Positions 35,159 to 42,953 of a DNA stretch of 42,968 nucleotides are shown here, piece after piece. The position numbers and the translations under genes are program-made. The DNA lies in assembly GCF_003003885.1 (NCBI RefSeq), contig NZ_PVWN01000038.1:1-42968 (forward strand). The letters run 5' to 3'. Position 1 is the stretch's first letter, and the number at the start of each line of letters is the position of its first letter. The notes beneath the pieces are model-generated. The model did not search any database. It saw nothing but the letters and a program-made list of their open reading frames with translations, and had not been told where the DNA came from. The stretch comes from Chlorogloea sp. CCALA 695. GTDB taxonomy: Bacteria > Cyanobacteriota > Cyanobacteriia > Cyanobacteriales > Chroococcidiopsidaceae.

Positions 35159-35306
35159 TTACATTAGTATATTAACTTGTAAAGTATACACATAGAATAA
35201 TGTTGCGAAAAGTTAAGCTCAATTGACTTAATTTTGAGAAGAGTGCAAAGATCCAGCTAACCGCAAGTTATGCCTTGCGCTCACGCAAACAATACAAAAA
35301 CAACTC

Positions 35307-35504
35307 GTGAATAGCCAACCCAGAACCGTCCAAATGTTTTTTGACGGAGTTGAAGTGCTACGGATTGAGGATGGCAAGAAGTGTCATGAAATATTATTCC
35401 CCCCTGACCATCAACCGGATTTGATGGAGATGCGGTGGGACGGAGAGGTAGTCTATGCTGTTTCTCCCACTTCTGACAAGGTTCTAATCAACCGTCTGCC
35501 GTAG
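35307..35504 (+). CDS. Small hypothetical protein
   Basis: A 65-residue protein with a GTG start. It is strand-rich (RTVQMFFDGVEVLRIEDGKK, MRWDGEVVYAVSPTSDKVLI). No family recognised. It is divergent from the partition operon and precedes the methyltransferase relic. Confidence 0.4.
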   Translation: MNSQPRTVQMFFDGVEVLRIEDGKKCHEILFPPDHQPDLMEMRWDGEVVYAVSPTSDKVLINRLP

Positions 35505-35539
35505 ATAGTTCCAGTAAACTTAATGAGGTTGTAATTACT

Positions 35540-36093
35540 TTGCACCAGCAATTAGTAACAGCTTTCGCCAACGGATTTACCAATGGCGATAACTTTGCCT
35601 CAATCACTTGGGCCCGAAAGCTGGCTCAATCGGTATTAAACCAGAAGATTGAGCCAGGGACACCTATAGCAAAAATCGTAGATGAATCTGTAGAGCAGGG
35701 CTTAATCCTAGCGGCGCGGCAATTAGTCCAGCGCTCTAATGACCCTATCGAAACTTGGCAGCAATGCTTGGATTTGTATGATCGCCAGCCAGCGCTAAAC
35801 ACTCGTACCAGCACGAGCATTCTCCAGCAAGCTTACAGTACCCCCGTTCCTATCGCCTTCCTCGCGGCAAAGTTAGCGCAAATTGATGGAAACACAACAG
35901 TTTGCGAACCGACCGCAGGCAATGGGGCGCTGCTGTTGCTTGCCGATCCTCAAAAAGCAATTGTCAACGAACTCAATAGCGATCGCGCGGCAGCATTGAG
36001 GACGCAAGGATTTACTGTAACTGAGCAGGATGCTAGTAGTTTTTCGCCAACGGTTGAACCAGTGGATAGAATAATTACTAATCAACCCTTTAG
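35540..36093 (+). pseudogene. 3'-truncated methyltransferase-like protein
   Basis: The N-terminal part of a SAM-dependent methyltransferase of a plasmid type: YSTPVPIAFLAAKLAQI, SAM motif CEPTAGNGALLLLA (about residues 122-135), IVNELNSDRAAALRTQGF, and the start of the catalytic motif as TNQPF instead of the usual NPPF. The frame runs on only a few codons to a TAA at 36113-36115 after joining an alkB fragment. The TTG start at 35540 is uncertain. A functional enzyme is unlikely. Confidence 0.65.
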
Positions 36094-36098
36094 CTCTA

Positions 36099-36526
36099 AT
36101 TCCACTATCTCCTAAGCTAATGGAAATTATTGGCGCATTCTTGTTCTCCTCAGTATTATCCTGGTGCATCCCCAGTTTTTCACCTTTTCTATATAAATTA
36201 ATCAAACAGGATTGGGGATAAAAATCATCGTTTCCTGTTTCTTTGGCTATTGCTATTGCCAGGTCTTTGATCACCTGGGGCATAGCTGGAAATACTTTAA
36301 AAGTGTGCGGATGAACTTGCTGATAGCGGTATCCGTGCCTGTCTGCAACCCAACCAAGTTCCCCGCAGTTGGTCATTGAATAATTGAAAGATTGACCGTT
36401 TGGCATACTTGGTCGAAACAATGGCGCTTGCTTCACAACTGCTCTAGCTGCGGCTAAAATCTCTTGCTGTGTAACTTTAGTAAGCTTTGACTTGAGTAGA
36501 AAGAATCCTTGATTTGTTGTCATCAT
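36099..36526 (-). pseudogene. 3'-truncated AlkB-like dioxygenase
   Basis: The N-terminal 143 residues of an AlkB-type Fe(II)/2-oxoglutarate dioxygenase: NCGELGWVADRHGYRYQ, NLYRKGEKLGMHQDNTEENK (iron ligands H121 and D123), and PIISISLGDS. After SGI the frame reads the antisense of the methyltransferase relic, so the distal histidine and the 2-oxoglutarate-binding arginines are lost. AlkB repairs alkylated bases. This copy cannot be active. Confidence 0.75.
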
Positions 36527-36814
36527 ACTTAGTTAACCTATTAACTCGGCGTGGAGAGATTGCCGTACTTTTTATTTTCACTTACTTCCTGTGGTAGCAG
36601 TCATTTCTTCTCGAAAGATTTGGATTAATAACTGCGCTTTAAGAATCTTTTGTAAGCTCAATGCTTAACTAATTTAATAATACAATAAAACAATTTATAA
36701 GTCAACCTCTCAATTATTAATAATTGTTTTATAACATTATTAATAATTAAGAACTTACGCTAGTTGACTCATTTAATTGTGAGGTTAATTCTTTTCCCAG
36801 TAGCAAAACTTGGG
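36527..36814. promoter_or_regulatory. AT-rich gap with two palindromes
   Basis: There is no gene in this 288-bp interval. It has perfect palindromes CAATTATTAATAATTG (36711-36726) and ATTATTAATAAT (36736-36747), 9 bp apart and sharing a core. They lie upstream of the alkB fragment and downstream of the 36815 gene, so they could be an operator pair or just AT-rich symmetry. Confidence 0.35.
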
Positions 36815-37189
36815 CTAGTTGGATTCTTTTTCTGAAAACTGTTGGTAAATTTCCTGCCATTCATCCAAAGTTACAAAAACTGCATTGTTCTCTTTTTTAA
36901 ACCAATGCCACCAACCGCCGCTCTGTTTTGCTAAGGTTCGCAAATTAGCAATGTCTTGTTCGCTAATTGTCTTAACACCAAACTCGGTTTCTGAACCATC
37001 TATGACTATTTTCCACAAGTAAAACTCTACATCCCTAGTCCAGCCTGCACAGTATCCAGCCTCAGAAATTTCAGAGATTTCTACTTGTAGTTGTTCTTTT
37101 GGATCTAGGTCTTCGGTCTTGGCGGTGGCTGCTATTTCCTTTAGAAATGACATCATACTTTTTGGACTGTTGCTTGGCTCGTTTGTCAT
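36815..37189 (-). CDS. Uncharacterised protein (124 aa)
   Basis: A hydrophilic 124-residue protein with a helical N-terminus (SPKSMMSFLKEIAATAKTED), a strand-rich centre with WTRDVEFYLWKIVIDGSETE, and a Trp-rich segment (SGGWWHWFKKENNAVFVTLD). The WWxWF cluster suggests a structured domain, but no family is recognised. It is the last gene of a four-gene leftward cluster of unknown function. Confidence 0.45.
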   Translation of the reverse strand: MTNEPSNSPKSMMSFLKEIAATAKTEDLDPKEQLQVEISEISEAGYCAGWTRDVEFYLWKIVIDGSETEFGVKTISEQDIANLRTLAKQSGGWWHWFKKENNAVFVTLDEWQEIYQQFSEKESN

Positions 37190-37199
37190 AAAGTTATTT

Positions 37200-37631
37200 T
37201 CAAAGCTCCCCTAATAATTTGTATGTATCCATCACTTCATCGCTTGCTAATTGCTCCCAAGACTTGACGACAACCTCTAAAAATCTCCAACTTGGACTTT
37301 TTTGTGACTCAAACCAAAAGAAATCGTAATTTACCTCTGCTAAAATAACGTGATCTCTTCCGTACTCTGATATTAGTTGCAGCAAGTTTTTACCCTTTGA
37401 ATCAATATTGTCAACGCTTATTACTAGTACAGGTATATTTTTATAACGCTCTAACTGGCTAATAGTTCTGTAAATTGGTCTTCGATACCAACAGTTAAAG
37501 ATATTATAGTCAAACTTCCACACTCGTTCGATAATCACTGCACCTAACCCTCGTCTTGTTAACCCCTCTTTGAAGCAATTTTGAACCTCGAAAAATTGCG
37601 CGATTTTTCTATAGAAATGTAAGTTTTTCAT
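37200..37631 (-). CDS. Uncharacterised protein, tandem paralogue 2
   Basis: A 143-residue protein. It shares most of its length with the upstream gene at 37675-38157: EGLTRRGLGAVIIERVWKFD, YRRPIYRTISQLERYKNIPV, GKNLLQLISEYGRDHVILAE, SPSWRFLEVVV, and the same C-terminus YKLLGEL. Clearly duplicated, diverged to moderate identity. No family recognised. Confidence 0.55.
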   Translation of the reverse strand: MKNLHFYRKIAQFFEVQNCFKEGLTRRGLGAVIIERVWKFDYNIFNCWYRRPIYRTISQLERYKNIPVLVISVDNIDSKGKNLLQLISEYGRDHVILAEVNYDFFWFESQKSPSWRFLEVVVKSWEQLASDEVMDTYKLLGEL

Positions 37632-37674
37632 ATTGGACTATTGCTTTGATTGTTTACTGTCCTAAAGTCAAGAT

Positions 37675-38157
37675 TCAGAGTTCTCCTAATAATTTGAATA
37701 CCTGAGCTACTTCATTAGCTTCTGGCTGATCCCAAGGCAATACTTGAACTCGTAAGAATCTCCAACTTGGATTTTTAGGTGTTTGAAACCAAAAGGAATC
37801 GTAAGTCATCTCTGCGGAGATAACGCGATTTCTTCCGTACTCATTTATTAGTTGAATCAAATTTTTACCTTTTGGGTCGAAGTCATCGATGCCTATGACA
37901 TCTATCGCTAGATTTTTAAAGCACTCTAATTCGTCAAGCGTTCTGTAAATAGGGATTGGCAGGCGATACCAATTGCTGAAGGAATTATAGCCAATCTTCC
38001 AACTTCGTTCGACTATTACTGCCCCTAGTCCTCTAGTTGCCAATCCCTCTTTAAATAAGGTGTGAATCTCAACTATTTCACCAGCCATTTTTTGGTAGTT
38101 TGCGTCATTTATTTCCCTCATTTCTCTTATTACCTCCCTAAATAAAAGGATTTTCAA
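37675..38157 (-). CDS. Uncharacterised protein, tandem paralogue 1
   Basis: A 160-residue protein matching the downstream gene block for block: EGLATRGLGAVIVERSWKIG, IYRTLDELECFKNLAIDVIG, GKNLIQLINEYGRNRVISAE, PSWRFLRVQV and the C-terminus FKLLGEL. It overlaps the end of the IS-broken gene by 20 nt, so the cluster was one transcript. Nearer ATG codons inside the ORF are possible starts. No family recognised. Confidence 0.55.
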   Translation of the reverse strand: MKILLFREVIREMREINDANYQKMAGEIVEIHTLFKEGLATRGLGAVIVERSWKIGYNSFSNWYRLPIPIYRTLDELECFKNLAIDVIGIDDFDPKGKNLIQLINEYGRNRVISAEMTYDSFWFQTPKNPSWRFLRVQVLPWDQPEANEVAQVFKLLGEL

Positions 38158-39115
38158 TAAGTTTGCGTAATTGAACTGCTTGAACTAATTGTATTAGTTT
38201 TTTATCACTTTCTCCTACCCGTTCTCCACTAAGCCTAAGAGCATCTACTGCTGCATTCCAAGGTGACGAAGACGTACACAGTAAACCAAGCAAGTTTATG
38301 TAGTCAATAGTACCCTCGTTTTTAATCGATTCAACTGCTGCAATTTCTGCGATTTTTAAATCTTTCAAGCTTGTTTTACCATTAATAAATCGCTCTGCTG
38401 TCCATATAGCCTTTTTGACCCCATTGGTTCTCCATGAATCACAGTATTCATTTTGCTGGGTTAGATAACATACAAACTGCCTTAATTTATTTTCTATTTG
38501 CAGTACATCGTTATGGCTGCTGTACATATCAATCATGGCTAACATCCAGCTAGGATTTGGGCAGCTTGACCAAGCTTCTGCTAGACTAACGCATTGATTC
38601 ATAAAATTATTAAAATGTCTTCTTTCCTCTCTATCTTTAGTTTTAACGAGCCAACTATTTAACCAGTATCTAATTACCTCAAGTCTATTTCTAGCTTTTG
38701 GTGGTTTTACCCACCAATTTCGATTAACAATCTGTTCAGGAATTACCAGATAAGGATTACCTACTAAATCTCTTAGCTTGTCAGCTAATATTGCATGACT
38801 TACCCCTAATCTCAGAGCAAAGATAGCAGATATAGCGGCGGCTCTTGCTGAAGAAATATCTAAATTAATAGCACTTTGTGCTAACTCTAAGCTAATACCA
38901 ACAGTAGGTTCTTTTTGCACTAAACTTTTATCTTTTACTATTAATAAGTCAATAAACGCTCTTTTAATATAGTTAAAAGAGCGTTTATTGATAGTATTTT
39001 TTTCTACAATTTCAATAGCCTTCCTCAAGTCCAGATATAAAAAGTTCCATTGACTTCGAGCAATCTTGCAAGCGTATTGCCTAAGCGTATAAACTGATTG
39101 GGCTGAATTACTATA

Positions 39116-40049
39116 GAACCCATTTGACATTTTTTCTTGGAATGAAGTAACGTTAAGGCAAAAACATGATGCAGATGCCATGCCGTACCAGAGCAGCCTC
39201 ACCGACGAAGAATGGAAAATACTTGAACCCTTACTGCTTAAGAGCCTACCGCCGAAGAAGCAAACAAGACCTTCTAATTGGAGCAAGCGCGAAATCCTGG
39301 ATGGCATCTTTTATCAACTGAAGAATGGTTGTAACTGGCAAGACTTGCCTAAAGACCTTCCTCCTTACTCAACTGTCTATTGGCATTACAAGCAGTGGCG
39401 CGAAGCTGGGGCAATCGAAAAACTAATATTCGTCCTACATGGGCAAGTGCGGGAACAAGTGAAAAAAAAGCCAAATGGACGAGGTTGATGATTATCGATT
39501 CCCAAGCGGTAAAAAACACCTGTAACGCTAGTGTAGAATCGAAGGGCTTTTGTACTTACAAAGCAACCAACGGCATTAAGAGACACTTAGCTGTAGATAC
39601 GTTAGGGTTTCCTTTTTTCAGCCACTGTACCAAAGCTAGTGTATCTGACGATCAAGGATTAATTGAAATGTTGTCTAACAACATCGATTACAACAAATTT
39701 TTACCTGTTAACATTCCCAAAATTACCATCCTGATTGACAACGGATATCACCCTCAAAAACTGGAGGAAGAATTAAAAACAGTTTATCCTCAAATCATGA
39801 ACAAGATTAGGTTTAAGTTATCACCCAAACCGTCCCCACAACAAAAGCAACAGTCAGGAAAAACTGGCTTTGTCCCTGTCAAAACTAGATGGGTAATAGA
39901 AAGAACCAACTCATGGATGGAAAGGTGTAAAAGTTTGGTCAAGAATTTTGAAAGAACTCTTGCTCATGCCACCACCAAGCTTAATCTTTGTTTTGTTCGC
40001 CTGATGCTTCAAAGATTGGCAACTGGTTAAATAGATCCCAAATGGGTTC
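39116..40049 (+). mobile_element. IS5-family (IS427-like) insertion sequence, 934 bp
   Basis: The ends are inverted repeats GAACCCATTTG (39116-39126) and CAAATGGGTTC (40039-40049), flanked on both sides by TATA (39112-39115, 40050-40053). Taking TATA as the target duplication restores the interrupted gene's frame, which a 2-bp TA duplication would not. It carries one transposase in two frames. It looks the most intact element in the window. Confidence 0.85.
39180..40030 (+). CDS. IS5-family transposase, two ORFs joined by -1 frameshifting
   Basis: The first ORF (39180-39488) has the IS5 N-terminal domain: LTDEEWKILEPLL, REILDGIFYQLKNGCNWQDL, STVYWHYKQWRE. At AAAAAAAA (39462-39469) a -1 slip continues as KKAKWTRLMIIDSQAVKNTC, ATNGIKRHLAVDTLGFP, ITILIDNGYHP and VIERTNSWMERCKSL, supplying the DDE residues. 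The A8 run followed by G is a good slippery site, and the second frame is open up to it, so this is probably programmed rather than a mutation. Confidence 0.85.
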
Positions 40050-40187
40050 TATACCCGCTATCGTCTAGCATTACAAACATCCAGTAGATGTCTTGGCATT
40101 GTTCCCATGCAATAGATTTGCTGCCGTAAGTGTCAAAGTAGTTAGTACAAGTGTTGTTCATGTTTTTGTTTCCTGCCTTAAGCTATT

Positions 40188-40391
40188 TTATTGGCGGCTC
40201 TGTTTACTCAATCGATTTGGGTCGATAGATGTTGGAAAAACTAATCTCGTATGAGGATTTTCTTGTGCTAGGGCGATAGCACTCTGGGGACGTGCCAGTT
40301 GCAATAAGTACCATTTTCTCCCATCTTTTTCCCATACGGCTAGTAGGTCAAATCCATCATGGGGGGTTATAGCGATCGGTTTGTATTTCAT
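40188..40391 (-). CDS. Small hypothetical protein (67 aa)
   Basis: A short protein beginning MKYKPIAITPHDGFDLLAVW, then EKDGRKWYLLQLARPQSAIA and a polar tail. The strand-rich start looks genuine. No family recognised. It is closely packed with the zinc-finger gene upstream. Confidence 0.45.
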   Translation of the reverse strand: MKYKPIAITPHDGFDLLAVWEKDGRKWYLLQLARPQSAIALAQENPHTRLVFPTSIDPNRLSKQSRQ

Positions 40392-40403
40392 TATTTACTC
40401 TCG

Positions 40404-40814
40404 TTAACAACGAGTGGTTACTTTTGTTGTGACGTGCTGCCGACTGTTAACAAAACTCTCAACAAGGGCGATCACTTTCTGGCATTGTCGAATGTCAAAC
40501 ATGGCTACGTGGGTTTTTTCCAAAGGTAATTTCATTGCTTTGGACAACCATTTGTATGCAGCTTGGCGGCTAGAGAAAACACCAGATTGCCACAAGGGGT
40601 CGAACTTCCGATGAGCTAAACTGCGCCATCTCCGTAATTCTTTATTGGCTAGAGTCCCCAGTGGCTTTATGCTGCCAGGATGACAACCAACGCGCGCATC
40701 GCATTTGGGGTAGGAATCGCACAGGTAGATGAATCCGTAGCTAAGACCGTAGATTGTGGCACTATCAATCAAAGACACACTGCTGCGACAAAAGGGACAC
40801 CTTTGAGGCTTCAT
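40404..40814 (-). CDS. DUF3268-like zinc-finger protein
   Basis: A 136-residue protein. Two zinc knuckles are visible: CPFC near residues 5-8 and CDSYPKCDARVGCH near 32-45. They are followed by PLGTLANKELRRWRSLAHRK and FDPLW, then AAYKWLSKAMKLP and a His/Cys-containing helix. This order matches the DUF3268 family, seen on phages and plasmids. DNA-related role presumed. It overlaps the upstream gene by 4 nt (ATGA). Confidence 0.75.
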   Translation of the reverse strand: MKPQRCPFCRSSVSLIDSATIYGLSYGFIYLCDSYPKCDARVGCHPGSIKPLGTLANKELRRWRSLAHRKFDPLWQSGVFSSRQAAYKWLSKAMKLPLEKTHVAMFDIRQCQKVIALVESFVNSRQHVTTKVTTRC

Positions 40815-41131
40815 CGGCTTGCCCCCTGCAACTGCTCTAGTACCGCTAGTTCTTCAGCTATCGCTCTAGCAACGGCTAACAGTCCTGGTTTGGATAGGTC
40901 TTGGAGTAAGGCAATCGCTTTGTTGAACTTGGGACAGCAATCGCAAACATGGTCGAACTCGATGGCGCTAGGTTCGGTTGCTTCATAGATAGCCGTCATA
41001 GCGATAGCGCAAGCGCGCACGCAGGGCTTCGCTGCTTTTTTGTCCTGGCTTAGATATTGCAGATGGTTTTGTAGCTGCTGCAAAATTGGCTCGTCTTTCT
41101 GGTTAAACGAGTGGCTGGTTAAGTTGAGCAT
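40811..41131 (-). CDS. Hypothetical helical protein with an in-frame repeat insertion
   Basis: A 106-residue, mainly helical protein: DEPILQQLQNHLQYLSQDKK, then AAKPCVRACAIAMT, then EFDHVCDCCPKFNKAIALLQ and VARAIAEELAVLEQL. The middle segment is encoded by the 33-bp dispersed repeat at 41001-41033, so it is an insertion tolerated in frame. No family recognised. ATGA overlap with the DUF3268 gene. Confidence 0.5.
   Translation of the reverse strand: MLNLTSHSFNQKDEPILQQLQNHLQYLSQDKKAAKPCVRACAIAMTAIYEATEPSAIEFDHVCDCCPKFNKAIALLQDLSKPGLLAVARAIAEELAVLEQLQGASR
41001..41033 (+). repeat. 33-bp dispersed repeat, copy 2
   Basis: Identical to the repeat at 7961-7993 (read on the minus strand there). 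It begins GCGATAGCGCAAGCGCGCAC and ends GCAGGGCTTCGCT. It lies in the coding region of the gene at 40811-41131 without breaking its frame. Confidence 0.8.
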
Positions 41132-41250
41132 GGCGTAGGTTCAGGTAGGTAAAGTAAAACCAACCAGTTGTTAGCTGGCGGAGTGGGTGTAATTAGATTG
41201 GAACTACTGGGAAAAAGATTATTGAGCGATAGTTCAGGCGGCTAGTGGAT

Positions 41251-41508
41251 TTACGCCGATAGAGTTATCACTCTGCTGCGGGTATTCCAAAGAGCAATTG
41301 CTTCCTGTTTATTTGCCGCGTGGCTTCCTTGTGCGCCACACTTGCACCAAACCCAAAAATACTTTCCTTGTTGGTAGTCTTCTTTCTCCTGTCCCCCGCA
41401 AAAGGGGCATGGTAAACATTGGTGAGAAACAGAAGATTCTTCAAGAACACTTCGCTTTTCCCAAAGGTAATAAATAGGCTGTTCAAAACCCGTGTCGAAT
41501 GAAGACAC
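41251..41508 (-). CDS. Lar-like restriction alleviation zinc-finger protein
   Basis: An 85-residue protein with a GTG start. The C-terminal half fits the Lar family: PCPFCGGQEKED (about 33-44), VWCKCGAQG (about 53-61), and AANKQEAIALWNTR, a Lar hallmark. Lar proteins relieve type I restriction in phage and plasmid contexts. This fits the neighbouring DNA methyltransferase and a plasmid that itself encodes a type I system. The N-terminal 30 residues are not part of the family. Confidence 0.75.
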   Translation of the reverse strand: MSSFDTGFEQPIYYLWEKRSVLEESSVSHQCLPCPFCGGQEKEDYQQGKYFWVWCKCGAQGSHAANKQEAIALWNTRSRVITLSA

Positions 41509-41526
41509 AGGTAAAAACGCATTAAG

Positions 41527-42672
41527 TTAACTCAGTAGTTTATGGTGTTCTCTGTGGCGTTCCTTGTCAATCGATAGTTCCTCTAAGGTTATTGAGCCTC
41601 CGCCAGACAACGGCGGCTTGATTTGGGACGACGCTGTTTCCGAGGCATTGGAGCCGTTCTTTTCGGTAGGGAATACTGTCGCTATCTGCTGCCCGTTCAA
41701 TCCATTGGGGGAGGTCTGCGGGAGTAAGGAGGTAATTAGTGCTGTCGAGTTCTCTTTGAATCCCATGAGTCTCTCTACAAAAATGGGGTTGAGTTTTTTG
41801 TTGCCCGTTACTGCTGTCATTGTGTCGTTGAGATTGGGGGATCGCGGATTCATTAGTTGTGCCGCGCTCCCGTGTTTCCAGTCCCTCGCCGCCCGTGTCG
41901 GTAGCATTACAGCAGCCGACAGATGTAAAGTCTGTCCCCGTTTGTGGGTTTTTACTCCCGGATGAATCCCGTCTTGGGCTTTTGGAGTCGGGAGATACGC
42001 TATTGCATGAGCTAGAGATAACTGACTCAGACCGTTCCAGTTCTGTTTGATATTGTGGTGCGTTCCTAGGTGGGCGGCTGGGGTAGGCAATAATAAAGAC
42101 TCTTTCTCGTTTGTGGACACCTCCCACTTCGGCACAGGATATAATTTGCCATTCCGCATCAAACCCGAGCGCGGCAAATTCCCGGAGTATTCCTCGGAAG
42201 TACCGTCCAGCATCAATATTGAGAAGTCCTGGCACATTTTCAATAAGCGCCCATCTTGGTCGAATTTGGCGTAGCAGTCGGAATACTTCGGGGAACATAT
42301 CTCGGTTATCCGATGCTCCCTTCTGTTTTCCGGCGGCAGAAAAGGGTTGGCATGGCGGCGAAGCCACAATGATGTCAAAATCTCCAAGCTCTGCGTTAAG
42401 AGTTCGCACATCGTCCCAGATCGGGATTCCAGGGAAATTTTGGGCAAGGATTCTTCTGGGGTATTCGGCTTTTTCAACGAATTGGGTAACTCTGAAGGTG
42501 CGAGTAAGTCCGGCAAGTTCGATCCCTTTTTCCCATCCTCCAATTCCAGAAAACAATGAGAGGACTCGTTCTTGTCTTGGCATTGATTTAATTCTTCTGC
42601 TCGTTGTTGTGCTTGGTCGTGTGTTCGCTCTTTGTCATTAGCTGCAAGTTTTCTATTCTGTTGTGGTTGCAT
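41527..42672 (-). CDS. LPTP-repeat protein overlapping the cytosine methyltransferase in another frame
   Basis: A 381-residue ORF, offset by two bases from the methyltransferase and covering it completely. Residues 128-305 have the features of a recurrent phage/plasmid protein: GNLPRSGLMRNGKLYPVP (164-181), LLPTPAAHLG (194-203), YLPTPKAQDG (226-235), MLPTRAARDWKHGS (256-269), and LNPIFVERLMGF (294-305). In my experience such proteins occur with C5 methyltransferases, usually as an end domain. Their function is unclear. Two conserved proteins from one DNA stretch is unusual. The N-terminal 120 residues are less convincing and the start could be later. Confidence 0.6.
   Translation of the reverse strand: MQPQQNRKLAANDKERTHDQAQQRAEELNQCQDKNESSHCFLELEDGKKGSNLPDLLAPSELPNSLKKPNTPEESLPKISLESRSGTMCELLTQSLEILTSLWLRRHANPFLPPENRREHRITEICSPKYSDCYAKFDQDGRLLKMCQDFSILMLDGTSEEYSGNLPRSGLMRNGKLYPVPKWEVSTNEKESLLLPTPAAHLGTHHNIKQNWNGLSQLSLAHAIAYLPTPKAQDGIHPGVKTHKRGQTLHLSAAVMLPTRAARDWKHGSAAQLMNPRSPNLNDTMTAVTGNKKLNPIFVERLMGFKENSTALITSLLPQTSPNGLNGQQIATVFPTEKNGSNASETASSQIKPPLSGGGSITLEELSIDKERHREHHKLLS
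41567..42583 (-). CDS. DNA cytosine-5 methyltransferase
   Basis: A 338-residue enzyme with the motifs in order: I (LSLFSGIGGWEKG, 9-20), IV (SPPCQPFSAAG, catalytic C78), VI (IENVPG, 114-119), VIII (HKRERVFIIAYP, 157-168) and X (LGNSVVPNQA, about 314-323). Between VIII and X (170-290) the sequence is Ser/Asn/Arg-rich and unlike an ordinary target-recognition domain. That part is exactly where the other frame encodes the LPTP-repeat protein. It methylates cytosine at a site that cannot be read here. No partner nuclease is visible, so it may protect the plasmid from host restriction. Confidence 0.85.
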   Translation of the reverse strand: MPRQERVLSLFSGIGGWEKGIELAGLTRTFRVTQFVEKAEYPRRILAQNFPGIPIWDDVRTLNAELGDFDIIVASPPCQPFSAAGKQKGASDNRDMFPEVFRLLRQIRPRWALIENVPGLLNIDAGRYFRGILREFAALGFDAEWQIISCAEVGGVHKRERVFIIAYPSRPPRNAPQYQTELERSESVISSSCNSVSPDSKSPRRDSSGSKNPQTGTDFTSVGCCNATDTGGEGLETRERGTTNESAIPQSQRHNDSSNGQQKTQPHFCRETHGIQRELDSTNYLLTPADLPQWIERAADSDSIPYRKERLQCLGNSVVPNQAAVVWRRLNNLRGTID

Positions 42673-42720
42673 ATGGTTAGGTAATTGGGTGATAAATCGC
42701 AGGCGATCGCATATTCTCGT

Positions 42721-42897
42721 TCATCGCTGCTTGGAACGGAATTGAAGATGTTGAATTTGGTAATTTAACTTTTTGAGATATTGCCGCAAGACTACCTTGC
42801 CTTGTTGTTTGGCTTGCGGATAAATCTGCTGATAGTGCTTAAGTAAATGCTGCAATTGGTCAAGGTTTTTCTGCTTGGTAAAAACTGGTTTTAGCAT
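42721..42897 (-). CDS. Small basic hypothetical protein
   Basis: 58 residues from ATG 42897, chosen because AGGA lies about 10 nt upstream; an in-frame ATG at 42918 is possible. It is very basic and helical (NLDQLQHLLKHYQQIYPQAK, VLRQYLKKLNYQIQHLQFRS). No family recognised. Confidence 0.4.
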   Translation of the reverse strand: MLKPVFTKQKNLDQLQHLLKHYQQIYPQAKQQGKVVLRQYLKKLNYQIQHLQFRSKQR

Positions 42898-42924
42898 TGT
42901 TTGTTTTTCCTTTTTCATGACAAA

Positions 42925-42953
42925 AGGAGGGTTAGAACAAGAACTTAACCCTC
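42925..42953 (-). terminator. Hairpin upstream of the 42897 gene
   Basis: GGAGGGTTA (42925-42933) and TAACCCTCC (42945-42953) form a perfect 9-bp stem with an 11-nt loop. Read leftward it is followed by TTTTG, a short T-run, so it may end a transcript entering from beyond the window. It could instead be a 5' leader structure of the small gene. Confidence 0.4.

Larger units (their letters stand above)
38138..40161 (-). pseudogene. 361-codon unknown gene interrupted by an IS5-family element
   Basis: The start fragment (ATG 40161 to 40054, MNNTCTNYFDTYGSKSIAWE, ending LDDSG) and the body (39115 to 38138, YSNSAQSVYTLRQYACKIAR onward) join in frame if the IS (39116-40049) and one TATA are removed, giving DDSGYSNSAQ. 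The body is helical, with WNFLYLDLRKAIEI, ISSARAAAISAIFALRLGVS and PNPSWMLAMIDMYSS. An ORF starting inside the IS would read the body but begin with antisense transposase sequence. An internal ATG at 39132 could still give a shortened product. No family recognised. Confidence 0.7.

Noticed and set aside
35873-36098. C-terminal 70 residues of the alkB frame
   Set aside because: This part is antisense to the methyltransferase relic and carries no AlkB motif. It is run-on past the fusion point.
41268-41522. 84-codon ORF overlapping the Lar-like gene in another frame
   Set aside because: It lacks the complete zinc-ligand pattern and the LWNTR ending. The GTG-started frame has the full Lar signature.
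41564-42641. Several plus-strand ORFs across the methyltransferase
   Set aside because: Antisense shadows with irregular composition. The two minus-strand frames explain the region.
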